Below, one piece after another: positions 1 through 9,866 of a DNA stretch of 64,000 bases; positions within the stretch are counted from its first letter, which is position 1, and the number at the start of each line of letters is the position of its first letter. The translations under genes and the position numbers were made by a program. This DNA comes from Mixophyes australis (Eukaryota > Chordata > Amphibia > Anura > Limnodynastidae). Where the stretch lies: positions 296,203,565 through 296,267,564 of the forward strand of contig JAVHZZ010000003.1 of NCBI GenBank assembly GCA_036250195.1, given 5' to 3'. Under the pieces are notes generated by a model. The model worked only from the letters and a program-made list of their open reading frames with translations, was not told the DNA's origin and ran no database searches.

Positions 1-489
1 AGAAAAAACAAAAAAACAGATCCAGGGGGAGAGGGGAATAAAGGAGATTGTCCTTTTCCACTGTCACTATGGTAGAGATTCATGTACTACATTTAGTTTA
101 GTCTCTCCCTTGGTGCCCTCTCCCCTCTTATGACCCTCTCCACTGGCATCCTGGATCCTTAACCCCTGGCTCCCTCCTGCCCCACCTCTTCCAGGAATCC
201 AGTCCCTAGCGTTCTTAAAGAAAAAAATTGCAAACAAATTTACATCAAATTTATATTTTATTTATTTTCATTTCTACAACACAGCAGGCAACTGATGTGA
301 AAAAAAACACCCCCCTGCTTCCAAACCATAATAACCAGAGACCCCCGCCTTCCCAAAAAAACTCTGAAAGCCAGGAGAGGGAGATCACACATACCTGTAT
401 AAAATTGAACAGGAGATAACAAAAGGAAGCAAGAGAGGAGATGCATAAACCAGTGATGTCAAAGGAGAGATTAAAGTGATTCCACTAAC
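1..489. other. No gene seen
   Basis: I see only low-complexity A-rich and C-rich sequence here, with no recognisable repeat boundary. If the candidate exon at 490-600 is real, this is the start of the intron downstream of it on the minus strand. Confidence 0.5.
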
Positions 490-600
490 CTCATTAATCA
501 GGAACTGAAGCTGGATTACTGTAGAATCACTGTCATGCTGGCAATAGCACTCAACTCCTGGCCGACCAAACCTGACATTCATTATGTTAAGGAAGAACGG
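490..600 (-). CDS. Candidate internal exon, 37 codons, gene not recognised
   Basis: On the minus strand a T-rich tract is followed by its first AG (601-602). An open stretch of exactly 111 nt then ends in GAG before a GTTAGT donor (484-489). The 37 codons are in phase 0 at both ends. The peptide is mixed and protein-like: it begins PFFLNIMNVRF, has GRPGVECYCQHDSD in the middle and ends QLQFLINE. I do not recognise the family. Against it, the same frame stays open into both flanks, and short open stretches arise by chance. No second convincing exon of the same gene was found. It could be a chance ORF or a relic of a retrotransposon. Confidence 0.28.
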
Positions 601-1133
601 CTTTGGTTTTGAAGAGAAAAAAAAATAAAATAAAATATAGTATTTTGAAATGACAAAGGGAAGAACATAAAATAGCTGTGTAAAATGCCAGGATTCAAGG
701 TTTCTTTTCATCAAAGCAGAGATTATGTTGCCATGAATATCCTGAGCCAGAAAACTTCATTCAAAACGTAAAACTTTAGCAAAAAAAAAAAATTGGCCAC
801 AATTAAACTATTCTCCCACATATTTTACAAGTGCAGGAACCGATGCTAAATAAAATAACTAATTCAAAACACTTACCATCAATAATTAACATTTTCAGTG
901 TAGTTTCATGAAAACAGAAGCAGACCTGTATATCTCCCAACTTTTGAAGTTGGCAATTGTGACAATGTGTCCTGTTGCCATCCATAAGGGGACATGTTCA
1001 GCGCTGGCCAGCCCCCAGCCACCTTCAAAACACCCTTCCAATGCTGCACATGGCATATGCGCAGTGCTGAGCAGCTATGATGAGCAGCAGTGAACAGGAC
1101 ATGCCTCCCAACTTCCCCATCGTGCAAGGTATG
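601..1133. other. No gene seen; possible MITE remnant
   Basis: The sequence CTCCCAACTT occurs near 931 and again near 1104, and a GGACATGTTCA stretch near 990 is roughly inverted near 1092. These suggest a decayed MITE that abuts the palindrome at 1134, but no clear ends or target-site duplication can be set. Confidence 0.3.
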
Positions 1134-1337
1134 CATTACTGCATACCTTCCATTGTGGCCCAATTTCACCTGGTCCATACCACCCAACTCTTGATTTAGG
1201 TCTGACAGTCCTGATTTAAGGGCCGTACCACCTCTGCAGTGGTATGGCCCTTAAAATCGGGTCTGTCGCACCTAAATCAAGAGTTGGGCGGTATGGACCA
1301 GGTGAAATTGGGCCACAATGGAAGGTATGCAGTAATG
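1134..1337. mobile_element. Near-perfect foldback (palindromic MITE)
   Basis: The left arm 1134-1231 and right arm 1239-1337 are reverse complements over about 98 nt, with only a few mismatches and one 1-nt gap, around a 7-nt loop. The arms start CATTACTGCATACCTTCC and contain CCAACTCTTGATTTAGG. The CCCAACT-next-to-ATACC motif resembles the ends of the element at 53926-54074, so both may belong to one non-autonomous DNA transposon group. It encodes no protein. The high arm identity argues for a recent origin or for ongoing arm correction. The superfamily is not determined. Confidence 0.8.
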
Positions 1338-4300
1338 TCAAGTCAAAACCTCCACAAGTAGTTTATTCTTTGGTAAATGAGCTGTGTGTATGAATCTATG
1401 TGGTCCAAACTCAAAATCAACACAATAGTAGATTTCCTACTTTCCATGGTTCATAATGGTTTCATATCAATAATCTTTGTACAGTCAAAGCCCCAGTTCA
1501 CATTTTTCAAGCGACACTGAAAAAAAAGGTTTTTTAAAAAACAACTTCTCATGAAGAGAAAAAAAATAAAAACAAACATAGAAGGCAAATTCTTTGTCTT
1601 ATTGTGACAGTTTGTTCCAGCATGTACAATGTCTACACTTGGTTAACCAAAATAAATAAATAAAACCACCACACAACCAACCCATATATGTTCAGTCAAA
1701 TAAATTAAACTGGAGTGACATAAAAATATGTAATTTATCCTAACCTGAGCCAACATCTCTCTCTCCATCAATAGAGATCAAGAAGTTTGTAGGCGAATGT
1801 CTTCCACAGTTCTCAGGGTAAAGCTGCCAAATCTTAGTTATTTAGCATAAAAGTCACCTATTAGACCACAGTGACAAATATTGAAAACATAAATTTTGGG
1901 TTGTAAACAATTGACTGCTGGAAGGTAACCTCCCAACACCACAACAAAGAAAGCAATAAGCCTAGTTTTCCAAATAGCATTTTAGGTCTATTACAAAGTA
2001 ATTTGCTAATATATAGCAACTGCTACACATTACAAATCAGACCCGTGCACGCGTGATCCATACACACACCCTGCCATTACAAAGACATTCATTCCTGTAA
2101 TATATTAACATTTACAGTAATTCACAACACCACAAGACTGTACCATAACAGAATATAATACAAAATACTGTGTGAGGAAATGTTAAGTAAAATGCAGGAA
2201 AAGGTCAAAATCTGGAGATCTGGGAAAGTTATAGACAGGAAACAATGACAAAAAGAATCTGAACCTCATGTATTATGGTTTTAACATGAAACCACATGAT
2301 TAGTTGTGTGCCATCCAGTAATAGCAAAGTAAATGAAAAGAAACGAAGACATAGCAATTTCCTGGACAGTGCTGCCCTAGGTCAGGGTCTCTTGCATAAA
2401 GTCTTACGGTACTTTGCATGCAATGAATTAGAATGAAACCTTGTTCTATGGTTTTAACAGCTTCTGATGCTTTAGGACACAAGGCTAAAAAGGTAAAATG
2501 TCAGCGCTATTAGGTCTCTGCCTGCACAGACTAGCAATATGGACACAATGTTACATGGCAAGATGCTGCTGCAAAAAATATTTACAATAGTTATGACCAA
2601 TGAATGCAATATGTTGGTAATGTCTGAAAAAAACAGCATCTTTATCCATGTAAATAGTGCTTTGTAATAAGGCCGCCTTTCAGGGGGTACACTGAGTACC
2701 ACTGAGGGGCCCAAACAGACTTGAGGGTCTGGACTGACTAAGGAGCCCACTAACCTGCCTGCAACCCCCCCCCCCCCCCCCATACTGAATGTTACAAAAA
2801 TAAAAAAGTATCAATTTTGTTTTACTTTGACTGCGGTGTGGCAAATCCTATATACTTATAGATTTGGAGCGAGCTGTATGGTTATTGGGTCACCGTGCAG
2901 TGCGCTCCCAGTCCACAAGTGTCTGAGAGGCATAGAACTGTCAGAGTTCAAATCAAGAAGAGGAGGCTGGATAGCTGTGAAACATGTCTTTACTATGAGG
3001 TATATACTTAGAACTGAAAATGGCTGCCGGGTATTTTTCCTGTCAGCCAGCACTTCAAGGTTGGCAAGTGGATGGCAGTAATGTTACTTCCATCAAACAC
3101 ATAGCATACATCTACAGGGTACGGTGACGTGTGGCGAAGAGGTGTGCAGGGGGGTGGGTTGTGATGTAATTTTACAATGATCTACTGTATTCACTTATTG
3201 CTCAGCTTTCCATATTTCATGTACGTATTATATTTTCCCAATCAGGCCCCAACATTCCAGGATCCAGACAAGAAACCAGCAACAGGTTGTGAAAGATGCA
3301 ACAGGTAGTAGAGAATACAGTTTACCAAAAGGCTCGTCCTTTAACTTTTCTAATTTTATTTCTGAACATCTTGCTCTTTTCCTCCCCTTATACCTTGATT
3401 TCTTCTATTTCTCAACTTCCTCAAACTCCTGTCCATCTCCCTGCTGAGTTTCTACCTTCCATCTTACTCACTTCCTCCCGGTCACCTTCACTCCGCCTCA
3501 TCCTCATCCTCTCTCCACAGACTTTTAGGATAGTGAGAATCAGCTTGAAATACAGAGCAGAGTCCAAACCATTAATCTTCAGGGAAGTGAAACCTTTATT
3601 TTCTAATAAGATCGGGAGCAGTTGGCAGGGGGCACAAAAGAGGTGGTTTGGCGGGCCGCAGGCACCCTGTTGCCCTATGCTGCTGTAAGGATTTGGATAA
3701 ACCATACTGAGATGCAAGAGGCAGTTTTTTATGCCTGCAGTGAAACGGCCTGCTTTTGCATATAGCAAATACTAGGTACAATTCTAGCTCAACCCTGCAA
3801 TATAGGGTTAAGCAATAATGCAGCCACTCCCTCCCCCAACTATAAGTGTTTGCACCTATTAAACTTGCTCCCCTGCAGATCAACATGATTTTGCAAGGTG
3901 CAAAATTCAATCTTTTAGCTTTATTTACTCAAAACTGCCAGTGAAGTCCTAACACCATTCGCTTGCATTTATATTAGAAAGCACTTTAAGATTGTAAAAA
4001 TACTGCTTAGAAAATATATGTTTTATCCTTCCCACCAATGAGATGCTTTCAAATAGAAATCAATTTTGCACATAAGATGCACATGCTATGCATGACATTG
4101 TCACTGTAAAATCAAACACAAGGTGACTGACTTCAGCATCAAGGACAAAAAAGTGGATTCACCATGTTTTGCTATAGGAAAGAAGAATTGTTTGAATTTG
4201 TGGGTTAAACGCAATGCCCACAAGTCTATACACAAATCTCATACATGTAACTTTTCTAGTACTCGGATTAACAGCAGCAATATTAGGATTGTGAAATTAT

Positions 4301-4541
4301 TTAACTTAACGATATTGCAAGTTGCTCTTGGATCAGCTCAGAACGGTTGGGTACAAAAAGATATGTTCTGCTTTCCAAAGCCAAAAGCACATTTTTGTTC
4401 TATAGCAGCCAAACCCATATTGCAACCCTATATCATAAGAATCAAAGATTATCAATTCTGGTCAATGACCTACTAGTACATCTGAGATACACATACACGC
4501 GTTACTACATGCAGATAATGGAGAACAAACTCAACTTGTGA
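1338..4541. other. No gene seen; intron or intergenic
   Basis: There is no exon or boundary-defined repeat that I can support. A C17 run lies at 2765-2781. The 85 bp before it contains GACTGACTAAGGAGCCCACT, which resembles a stretch near 52321 and may be the decayed end of a shared repeat. The short ORFs here lack family motifs. Confidence 0.45.
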
Positions 4542-5039
4542 CTAGAGATGGTCACTGACCCCATGTTTTGGTTTTGTATTCGGTTTTGGATCTGGATTAC
4601 CTTCGTGTTTTGGTTTTGCAAAACCGCCCTTGCGTGTTTTGGTTTTGTTTTGCTATTTTCGAAAAAAATAAAAAAATTTGGGTCTAAAATAACCTAATTT
4701 AGTGCTCCACCAGTTTCTTAGATAAGTGAGGTAATTCAAAAGCTAATAAATTATGAAAACAGTTTAATCCCTGGTAGGCCGTCCTTTATTCAAACACTTG
4801 TCTGCAAATTATACAGACAAACCTGGTTGTCTACCTCCTCCATCTTTGATTATTGGCAATGTAGCCATCGTCTTTGGGTGTATATTACACCCTACACTTG
4901 CAGTTGAATATAAAAAAAGCAGCCTGCACAGACTGTGGAACTAGAAATTTGAATATACAAAGAAATGGACAAAGGCAGTTTGGTATCTGTCTGCATCAGA
5001 TCCCCTCTCCACTAGGAGTAAAATAGAAAACTATTCAGC

Positions 5040-5735
5040 AGTTATATAATCTAGAATATAAATAGAAATTTCTAAAGGCAATTTTGTATCTGTCTGCATC
5101 ATAATCATCAACATCCTCATTAGCGCCCTCGTCACCTCCACAAATCTCCCCCTCATACTCTTCTAATTTCAAAGTGGCATCCTCAATTTGTGTTTCACCG
5201 GCTACACTCGGGCTGTTCAGTGACATCAGCAGAACTGCTGAAAGGGCCCTTCTTTATGGGTACACTAACAGAATGCTCACGATTAGACATCCCACTGTTG
5301 GATGGACTCTCCACAGGGATTGGTGTCATTTGTGAATCAGAGCAAACATTATCCTCTAATGCCTTACTGTTATCTTGCAGCTCGGCTTTGACGCGTAACA
5401 GTAGTTGTGCACCACTTGTAGGCTCGGTAACTTTTTGGGATCTGCCACTAATAGCCAAAGGTGAAGGCCTTATTCTCTCTTTGCCACTACGTGTGTAGAC
5501 TGGCAATTTTTATTTTATTTTTTTAATCGGCTTAACTTAACTTTTGCTCAGTTACACTTTTTCGCTTCAACGCAGTAAAAAATTTTGGTTTTTTTTTTCC
5601 GTTTTTTGGACTGATTTCGAAACACTGTAGTTTGACATCGGCTTGCCCAGATGACGTACTGGGAACACTAACATCAGGACTGGTGACAGAACCTGGTTGC
5701 TCATTCTGATCATATGTGGACTGCTTTGAATCCAT
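5040..5735 (-). pseudogene. Broken ORF inside the hAT-like element
   Basis: On the minus strand an ATG at 5735 opens a frame beginning MDSKQSTYDQNEQPGSVTSP. It is acidic and serine-rich, with a basic stretch (NGKKKPK) further on, and ends at a stop near 5532. A second open stretch (5195-5506) includes YTRSGKERIRPSP and a serine-rich, acidic region. A third (5035-5226) contains EDVDDYDADRY. They lie in the same orientation and look like one protein interrupted by stops or shifts. The composition suggests a disordered N-terminal region. No catalytic motif of a known transposase is visible, so the function is unknown. Confidence 0.4.
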
Positions 5736-5872
5736 TCTGAGCCCAAAGCACTGTGGAGTGCTAAAAATTATTTGGTAAGATACTGCTGACAGATAGTAAT
5801 TTTGACAGCCAGAAATATTTATGCACAATTATGGAGGACACCCCAAAAGCGATGGATTGCTGTGGAGGCGGG

Positions 5873-5881
5873 TATTTATAA
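5873..5881 (-). promoter_or_regulatory. Possible TATA box of the hAT-like element
   Basis: The minus strand reads TTATAAATA here. It sits about 140 bp upstream of the first ATG (5735) of the element's broken ORF and about 160 bp inside its GC-rich end. The position fits a basal promoter for the element, but a TATA match alone is weak in AT-rich DNA. Confidence 0.3.
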
Positions 5882-6044
5882 CCTTGAAGTATCGCCAGAA
5901 CCGTGCCCCGACGACGTCACAATGACGTTCAGCCTCAATTTGGATCCGGAGCGGGCGGGAGAGTACGAGCTACTCAGCTCGGTACTCGGATACCCAAAGT
6001 TCGGGTGGGTTCGGTTCTCGGGGAACCGGACCCGCCCATCTCTA

Positions 6045-8937
6045 ACTTGAACCACAGACTACAAATATACTAAGAAAACAGATAAAGGACAGTAGTAATA
6101 CTCCCCTGGTCCATCCTCTATTTTGTGTAACATCTGTACGCACACAATCCATTTACTATAGTGATCAATATTCCATTCTTCAAGCTCCAAACAGTGGACA
6201 TTATGCACAGTTAAGGTTCAATTTACTTGTGTTCTGTCTGTTCTGCACTTTAAAGTGGAGACAGGAGAGAGATTGAATGTTTACTGCCATTTCTTCAGTG
6301 TTTAAAAATAACACCACATACAATAAATGCCTCTAACATAGGTAAACAGCACCAGTGCTATGCTCTTGGCCGGTCACCGAAAAAGGTTATGTCAGACTGA
6401 TAACATGGAGATGTACATATCTCCATGTTATAACGTGGAACCAGCCTCAGCCTGGTTGGGGGGTGGGATTCCCTAGGGAAACTGTGGTATCCAAAAACAC
6501 GTGGGCAGCCCTCTTTAGCAAACGCTGGACATTGGATTCCAGGGTAATAGTATAACGTAAAAATAAATATTGTGGTACTACAAGTCACAACGAACCTGGC
6601 AGCCATGGACATGCCTGCAGTAGTAGAACTACAAGTACCAGCTTACCCATGGCTGTCAGAATATGTTGGCGCTTGTAGGACTACCTTCCAGGTAGTTCTA
6701 CAATACCTAAATGGGTACAATTATTTTTTAATCTAAGAAATAAGAAAATGAAGCTACCCAATCCTTACTAAGCCACAACATGTAGTAATTAGGTACTAGT
6801 GTCAGAAGTGCACAAATCTGCATGTGCACTCTTTGTGGTCATATGTAATGCATATTGTGGGAATTTATGCTATGCATATGGGGGTACATCCAACTCTGCA
6901 TCAGACCCATTGGTGCACACTTCAGAGCTTTTATTTCACAGACGTTATGCCAATGAGCACAGTAATAAAAGCAGAACATGTCAAATTTGCCCATATACAT
7001 ATTCTTAGAAACCATAAGCCTGTGCGAGTTTTACCAATTAGATTTATTGCACACACTAATCCATCTGTTTATGTGTTTACTAAAGAAACGCAAAAACAGT
7101 GACATCACTCAAGTATACCAAAGCAATAACAGCAACCTAAAGCGTTAAGGCAATATACTCCCTGACATAAGGACCACCAAGGAATTAAACATTACTGCCA
7201 TACATACTAAAACTAATTAATAGTCATTGTTTAACTGGAATAATCCATACTCTTGTGTTTTACTACCAAAATAAGAACAATAAGCCATTCTTACAATTGG
7301 GAATGTGATTATCCTTCAAGTCAGGAGCAGAGCTGTAATAGAAATGTAGGCTTTTACAAAACGTATTTCTGTTGCAAGCTGTATACAAAAGATTACACTT
7401 GTTTCCATGGCAACTGATTGCTTTCCTCATTGCTGGAAAGGTAGGATGTCACTTGTGCTTTAAGAGAAGGGCGCAAATTCCATTTATTCATACAGTTTGT
7501 TTTCCCCAGTTGTAATAAAGTGGGTGACCCAGGATACATGCTTTGTCAATGATGACAAATCTTATTCTTGTCCTTTACAGGGTACGCTCCACTGGCTAGA
7601 GGACTACCTCAAGGTCAGAGTACTGTGCCAACAAGTACTATTTTCGTTTAGAAAAATAACTGCATGAGAATAGACGATTAGAAGTATATTTATGAAAGGG
7701 CTAACTTTTGAACATTTCAAATGCATGCATTCCAGAAAGTAACTGTATATAGCAATAGGTTTTAATGTGTGTAATATATTAGAAAAGCAACCATGTGTGG
7801 CAAGGTTGAGTGTCTTCAGAGTCATCTAAAAGCCTGGTATTTTGAGTGGTGTACAACATTTACTTACTCTCCTTGTGATCTGTTAAAAGGGGTAAACAAT
7901 AAATGCACCTTCACATGCAGAATCAGTGCCAGGAGTCTATTGCAAGACTTTCTTCCTTTTCAGAAGCAGATCTAGAAAGGGAATTTTTGAATCTAGAATA
8001 CCAACAATTTTAAAGGAATGAGACAAATTACTGATTTACATCACAGTCTATTACAGAGTGTTACCATCTTTGCAATATAATGTGATTAATATTAGTAAAG
8101 CAAGCTGTGTAGCAGTCATTTCTGTTACACAGTTTAACAGAGTTTTTACCTGTTGGGGTGACAGTTTTCAGCCAACGCCACGTTAAAAAAAAATTAAAAA
8201 AAATCGTGCAATTCAATTTAAAAACAGGTAGGGCAGCCCCCACTCATTAACCATTGGTGCTTGCAAATTTTTAGGGGAGTGAAGGGGGAGGGTTTAATGC
8301 GGACATCTATAATAAAAAAAAATAATGCATTGGAATACATTTGTATTGCATTACACAACCTCTTGATAATATCTACATAACAGTACTTTTACTATATTTT
8401 TTTAATATACAATCTATACCATGACAAAACACATTAGTACATACATATTAGTACATACATAAATATATGCATTAGTGATCGTGTTTATTACATTTTTTGT
8501 AAAAAAAAAAAAAAATATATATATATCTTTTCCATGTTATGCATTACTGAGAAACACTTTTTTTTACATTACATGATTTCAATAGTTTTCTTATGTTTAT
8601 AATTTTTTGCACAGCCATGAGGTGCGAGATAAAAATGAAGATTTGTCAGTTTACCGCGCCAAAGAATTGAAAAGCTTTTAACACTTCTTCCTGCCTCAAA
8701 TTTCAATGGACGTGTCCACGATAGGACAGTTTGAGCAAAAAAATAAATAAAAATTTTTTAAGACATTTAGGGGGGGAATTCAATTGACCTCAGATTTTTG
8801 TTTTAAATATATACACTGCTACAGAGCTGCTACTCCATATATCAGGAATTTTCTGATCCTTTTTAGGGAAAATGCAATTTTACAAGTCATACAGTTTGTA
8901 CTTTGGCTTGCTACTCAGTGTATGGTATCTAATATAT
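6045..8937. other. No gene seen; small palindromes
   Basis: This stretch contains the palindrome at 6400-6431 and a possible decayed MITE near 6595-6715 that includes CTACAAGTACCAGC, a motif shared with the foldback at 31913-32045. Around 8440-8530 there are short TACATACAT and (TA)n repeats beside an A-run. No exon is supported. Confidence 0.4.
6400..6431. repeat. Short perfect-arm palindrome
   Basis: Two 13-nt arms, ATAACATGGAGAT and ATCTCCATGTTAT, flank a 6-nt centre. No larger repeat boundary is evident. The significance is unknown. Confidence 0.6.
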
Positions 8938-9043
8938 ATAAGCCTAGTGGCGTGTGTTAGTCTGTGTGGGGAAAAAAAAAAACAAGCTGCAGCGGCACCT
9001 GCTGGGCGGAGTTATACACTGACCTACTAAATTCTTAGCATTA
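8938..9043 (+). mobile_element. Helitron 5' terminus, partial copy
   Basis: It begins TCTAATATATATAAGCC and continues into CTAGTGGCGTGTGTTAGT, almost the same start as the Helitron at 9044. Only about 106 bp is present before the second Helitron begins, and no 3' hairpin belongs to it here. It is either a tandem terminus or an older copy interrupted by the second one. Confidence 0.65.
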
Positions 9044-9866
9044 TCTAATATATAAAAGTAAAAGCCTAGCAGCGTGTGTTAGTGTGTGTGTAAAAAACTA
9101 TTTTCTCAGAAAGGGCTCATCCAATTGACCTGAAATTTGGTATACTGACGTTATTTGACAAAAAAATTAGAATAGTGAAGTCAGTTAACTTCCATCATCC
9201 GCCCTTCCCCCCGTGGGAGGGGTAGTAAAGGCTAAATTTACGAGTTGAGGAGTCAAACTCATTTTCGTGAGGTCATTTTACCTCATGAACACACATTAAA
9301 AAGGGCGCTTGCGTCGGGAAGCAACGCTCTTCCCCTGAGGTGGCCTGGGCTAGGCCAGGGCCACCTTAACAACTTTATGGGCCCCCGGGCAATGCAGTGT
9401 ACCGGGCCCCTAAAAAAAAAAATAAAAAAAAAAATCTATATATCTATATATATATATATATATAGGCCCCCTTAAGGTAAGTTAAGTCCGATCCTCTTCT
9501 TTTTTTCCACGCCGCTGAGTCTCTTCTGCCCTCTTCCGTGCTGTGGTTGCAGTGAATGCTGGGCGTGACATCACGCCCAGCATTCACTGCGAACACAGCA
9601 TGGAAGAGGGGACCAGGGAGGGTGCCGGATCACCGCTGATGTGACCGCAAGGTAAGTATTTAAAAAAAAAATAAAAAAATTTTATTTCATTTTTTTTAGG
9701 ATTTGGATGGGCCCCCCTTGCCTGCAGGGCCCCCGGGCACCTGCCCATCGTGCCCAATGGAAGAGACGGCCCTGGGCTAGGCCCAAATGCATGACAAGAA
9801 CCTTTTTAAGACCTTAAGTAGCTTGATTTGACTAGAATGCATGAGTATCATGCACGGGTTAACTTG
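9044..9866 (+). mobile_element. Non-autonomous Helitron, interrupted by a hAT MITE
   Basis: The 5' end reads TCTAATATATAAAAG after an A, the usual Helitron TC start at an A/T target. The 3' end has a 6-bp-stem hairpin (GCATGA, loop GTA, TCATGC, 9839-9853) followed by ACGGGTTAACTTG and then T. Helitrons normally end CTRR about ten bases after such a hairpin; here the last four bases are CTTG, one change from CTAG. There are no terminal inverted repeats, as expected. Without the nested hAT insert and one copy of its duplication, the element is about 400 bp, too short for the Rep/helicase protein. It must have been moved by an autonomous Helitron elsewhere. Confidence 0.72.
9348..9782. mobile_element. 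hAT-type MITE with perfect 8 bp duplications
   Basis: The element is 9356-9774, starting CAGGGCCACC and ending GACGGCCCTG. It is flanked by identical 8 bp copies of GGCTAGGC at 9348-9355 and 9775-9782. The CAGGG...CCCTG ends and 8 bp duplication are the hAT signature. A long hairpin lies inside at 9538-9600, plus A-rich and (TA)n tracts. No transposase is encoded. The perfect duplication allows the Helitron sequence from before the insertion to be inferred. Confidence 0.85.

Larger units (their letters stand above)
4543..6044 (-). mobile_element. hAT-like DNA transposon, degenerate, about 1.5 kb
   Basis: The ends carry short inverted termini, TAGAGATGG on the left and CCATCTCTA on the right. 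Eight flanking bases are similar on the two sides (ACTTGTGA on the left, offset by one base, and ACTTGAAC on the right), as expected for a diverged 8 bp hAT target-site duplication. Just inside the ends the two arms differ: the left is rich in GGTTTTG and the right in CCGAACCC-type sequence, so this is not a simple foldback. On the minus strand a TATA-like site is followed by a broken reading frame. Assignment to hAT rests on end shape and duplication length only. I did not recognise a hAT dimerisation domain or BED finger. Confidence 0.5.

Noticed and set aside
8440..8530. CRISPR-like repeats (TACATACAT units)
   Set aside because: They are short AT-rich microsatellite repeats without regular spacers, in vertebrate-type DNA.
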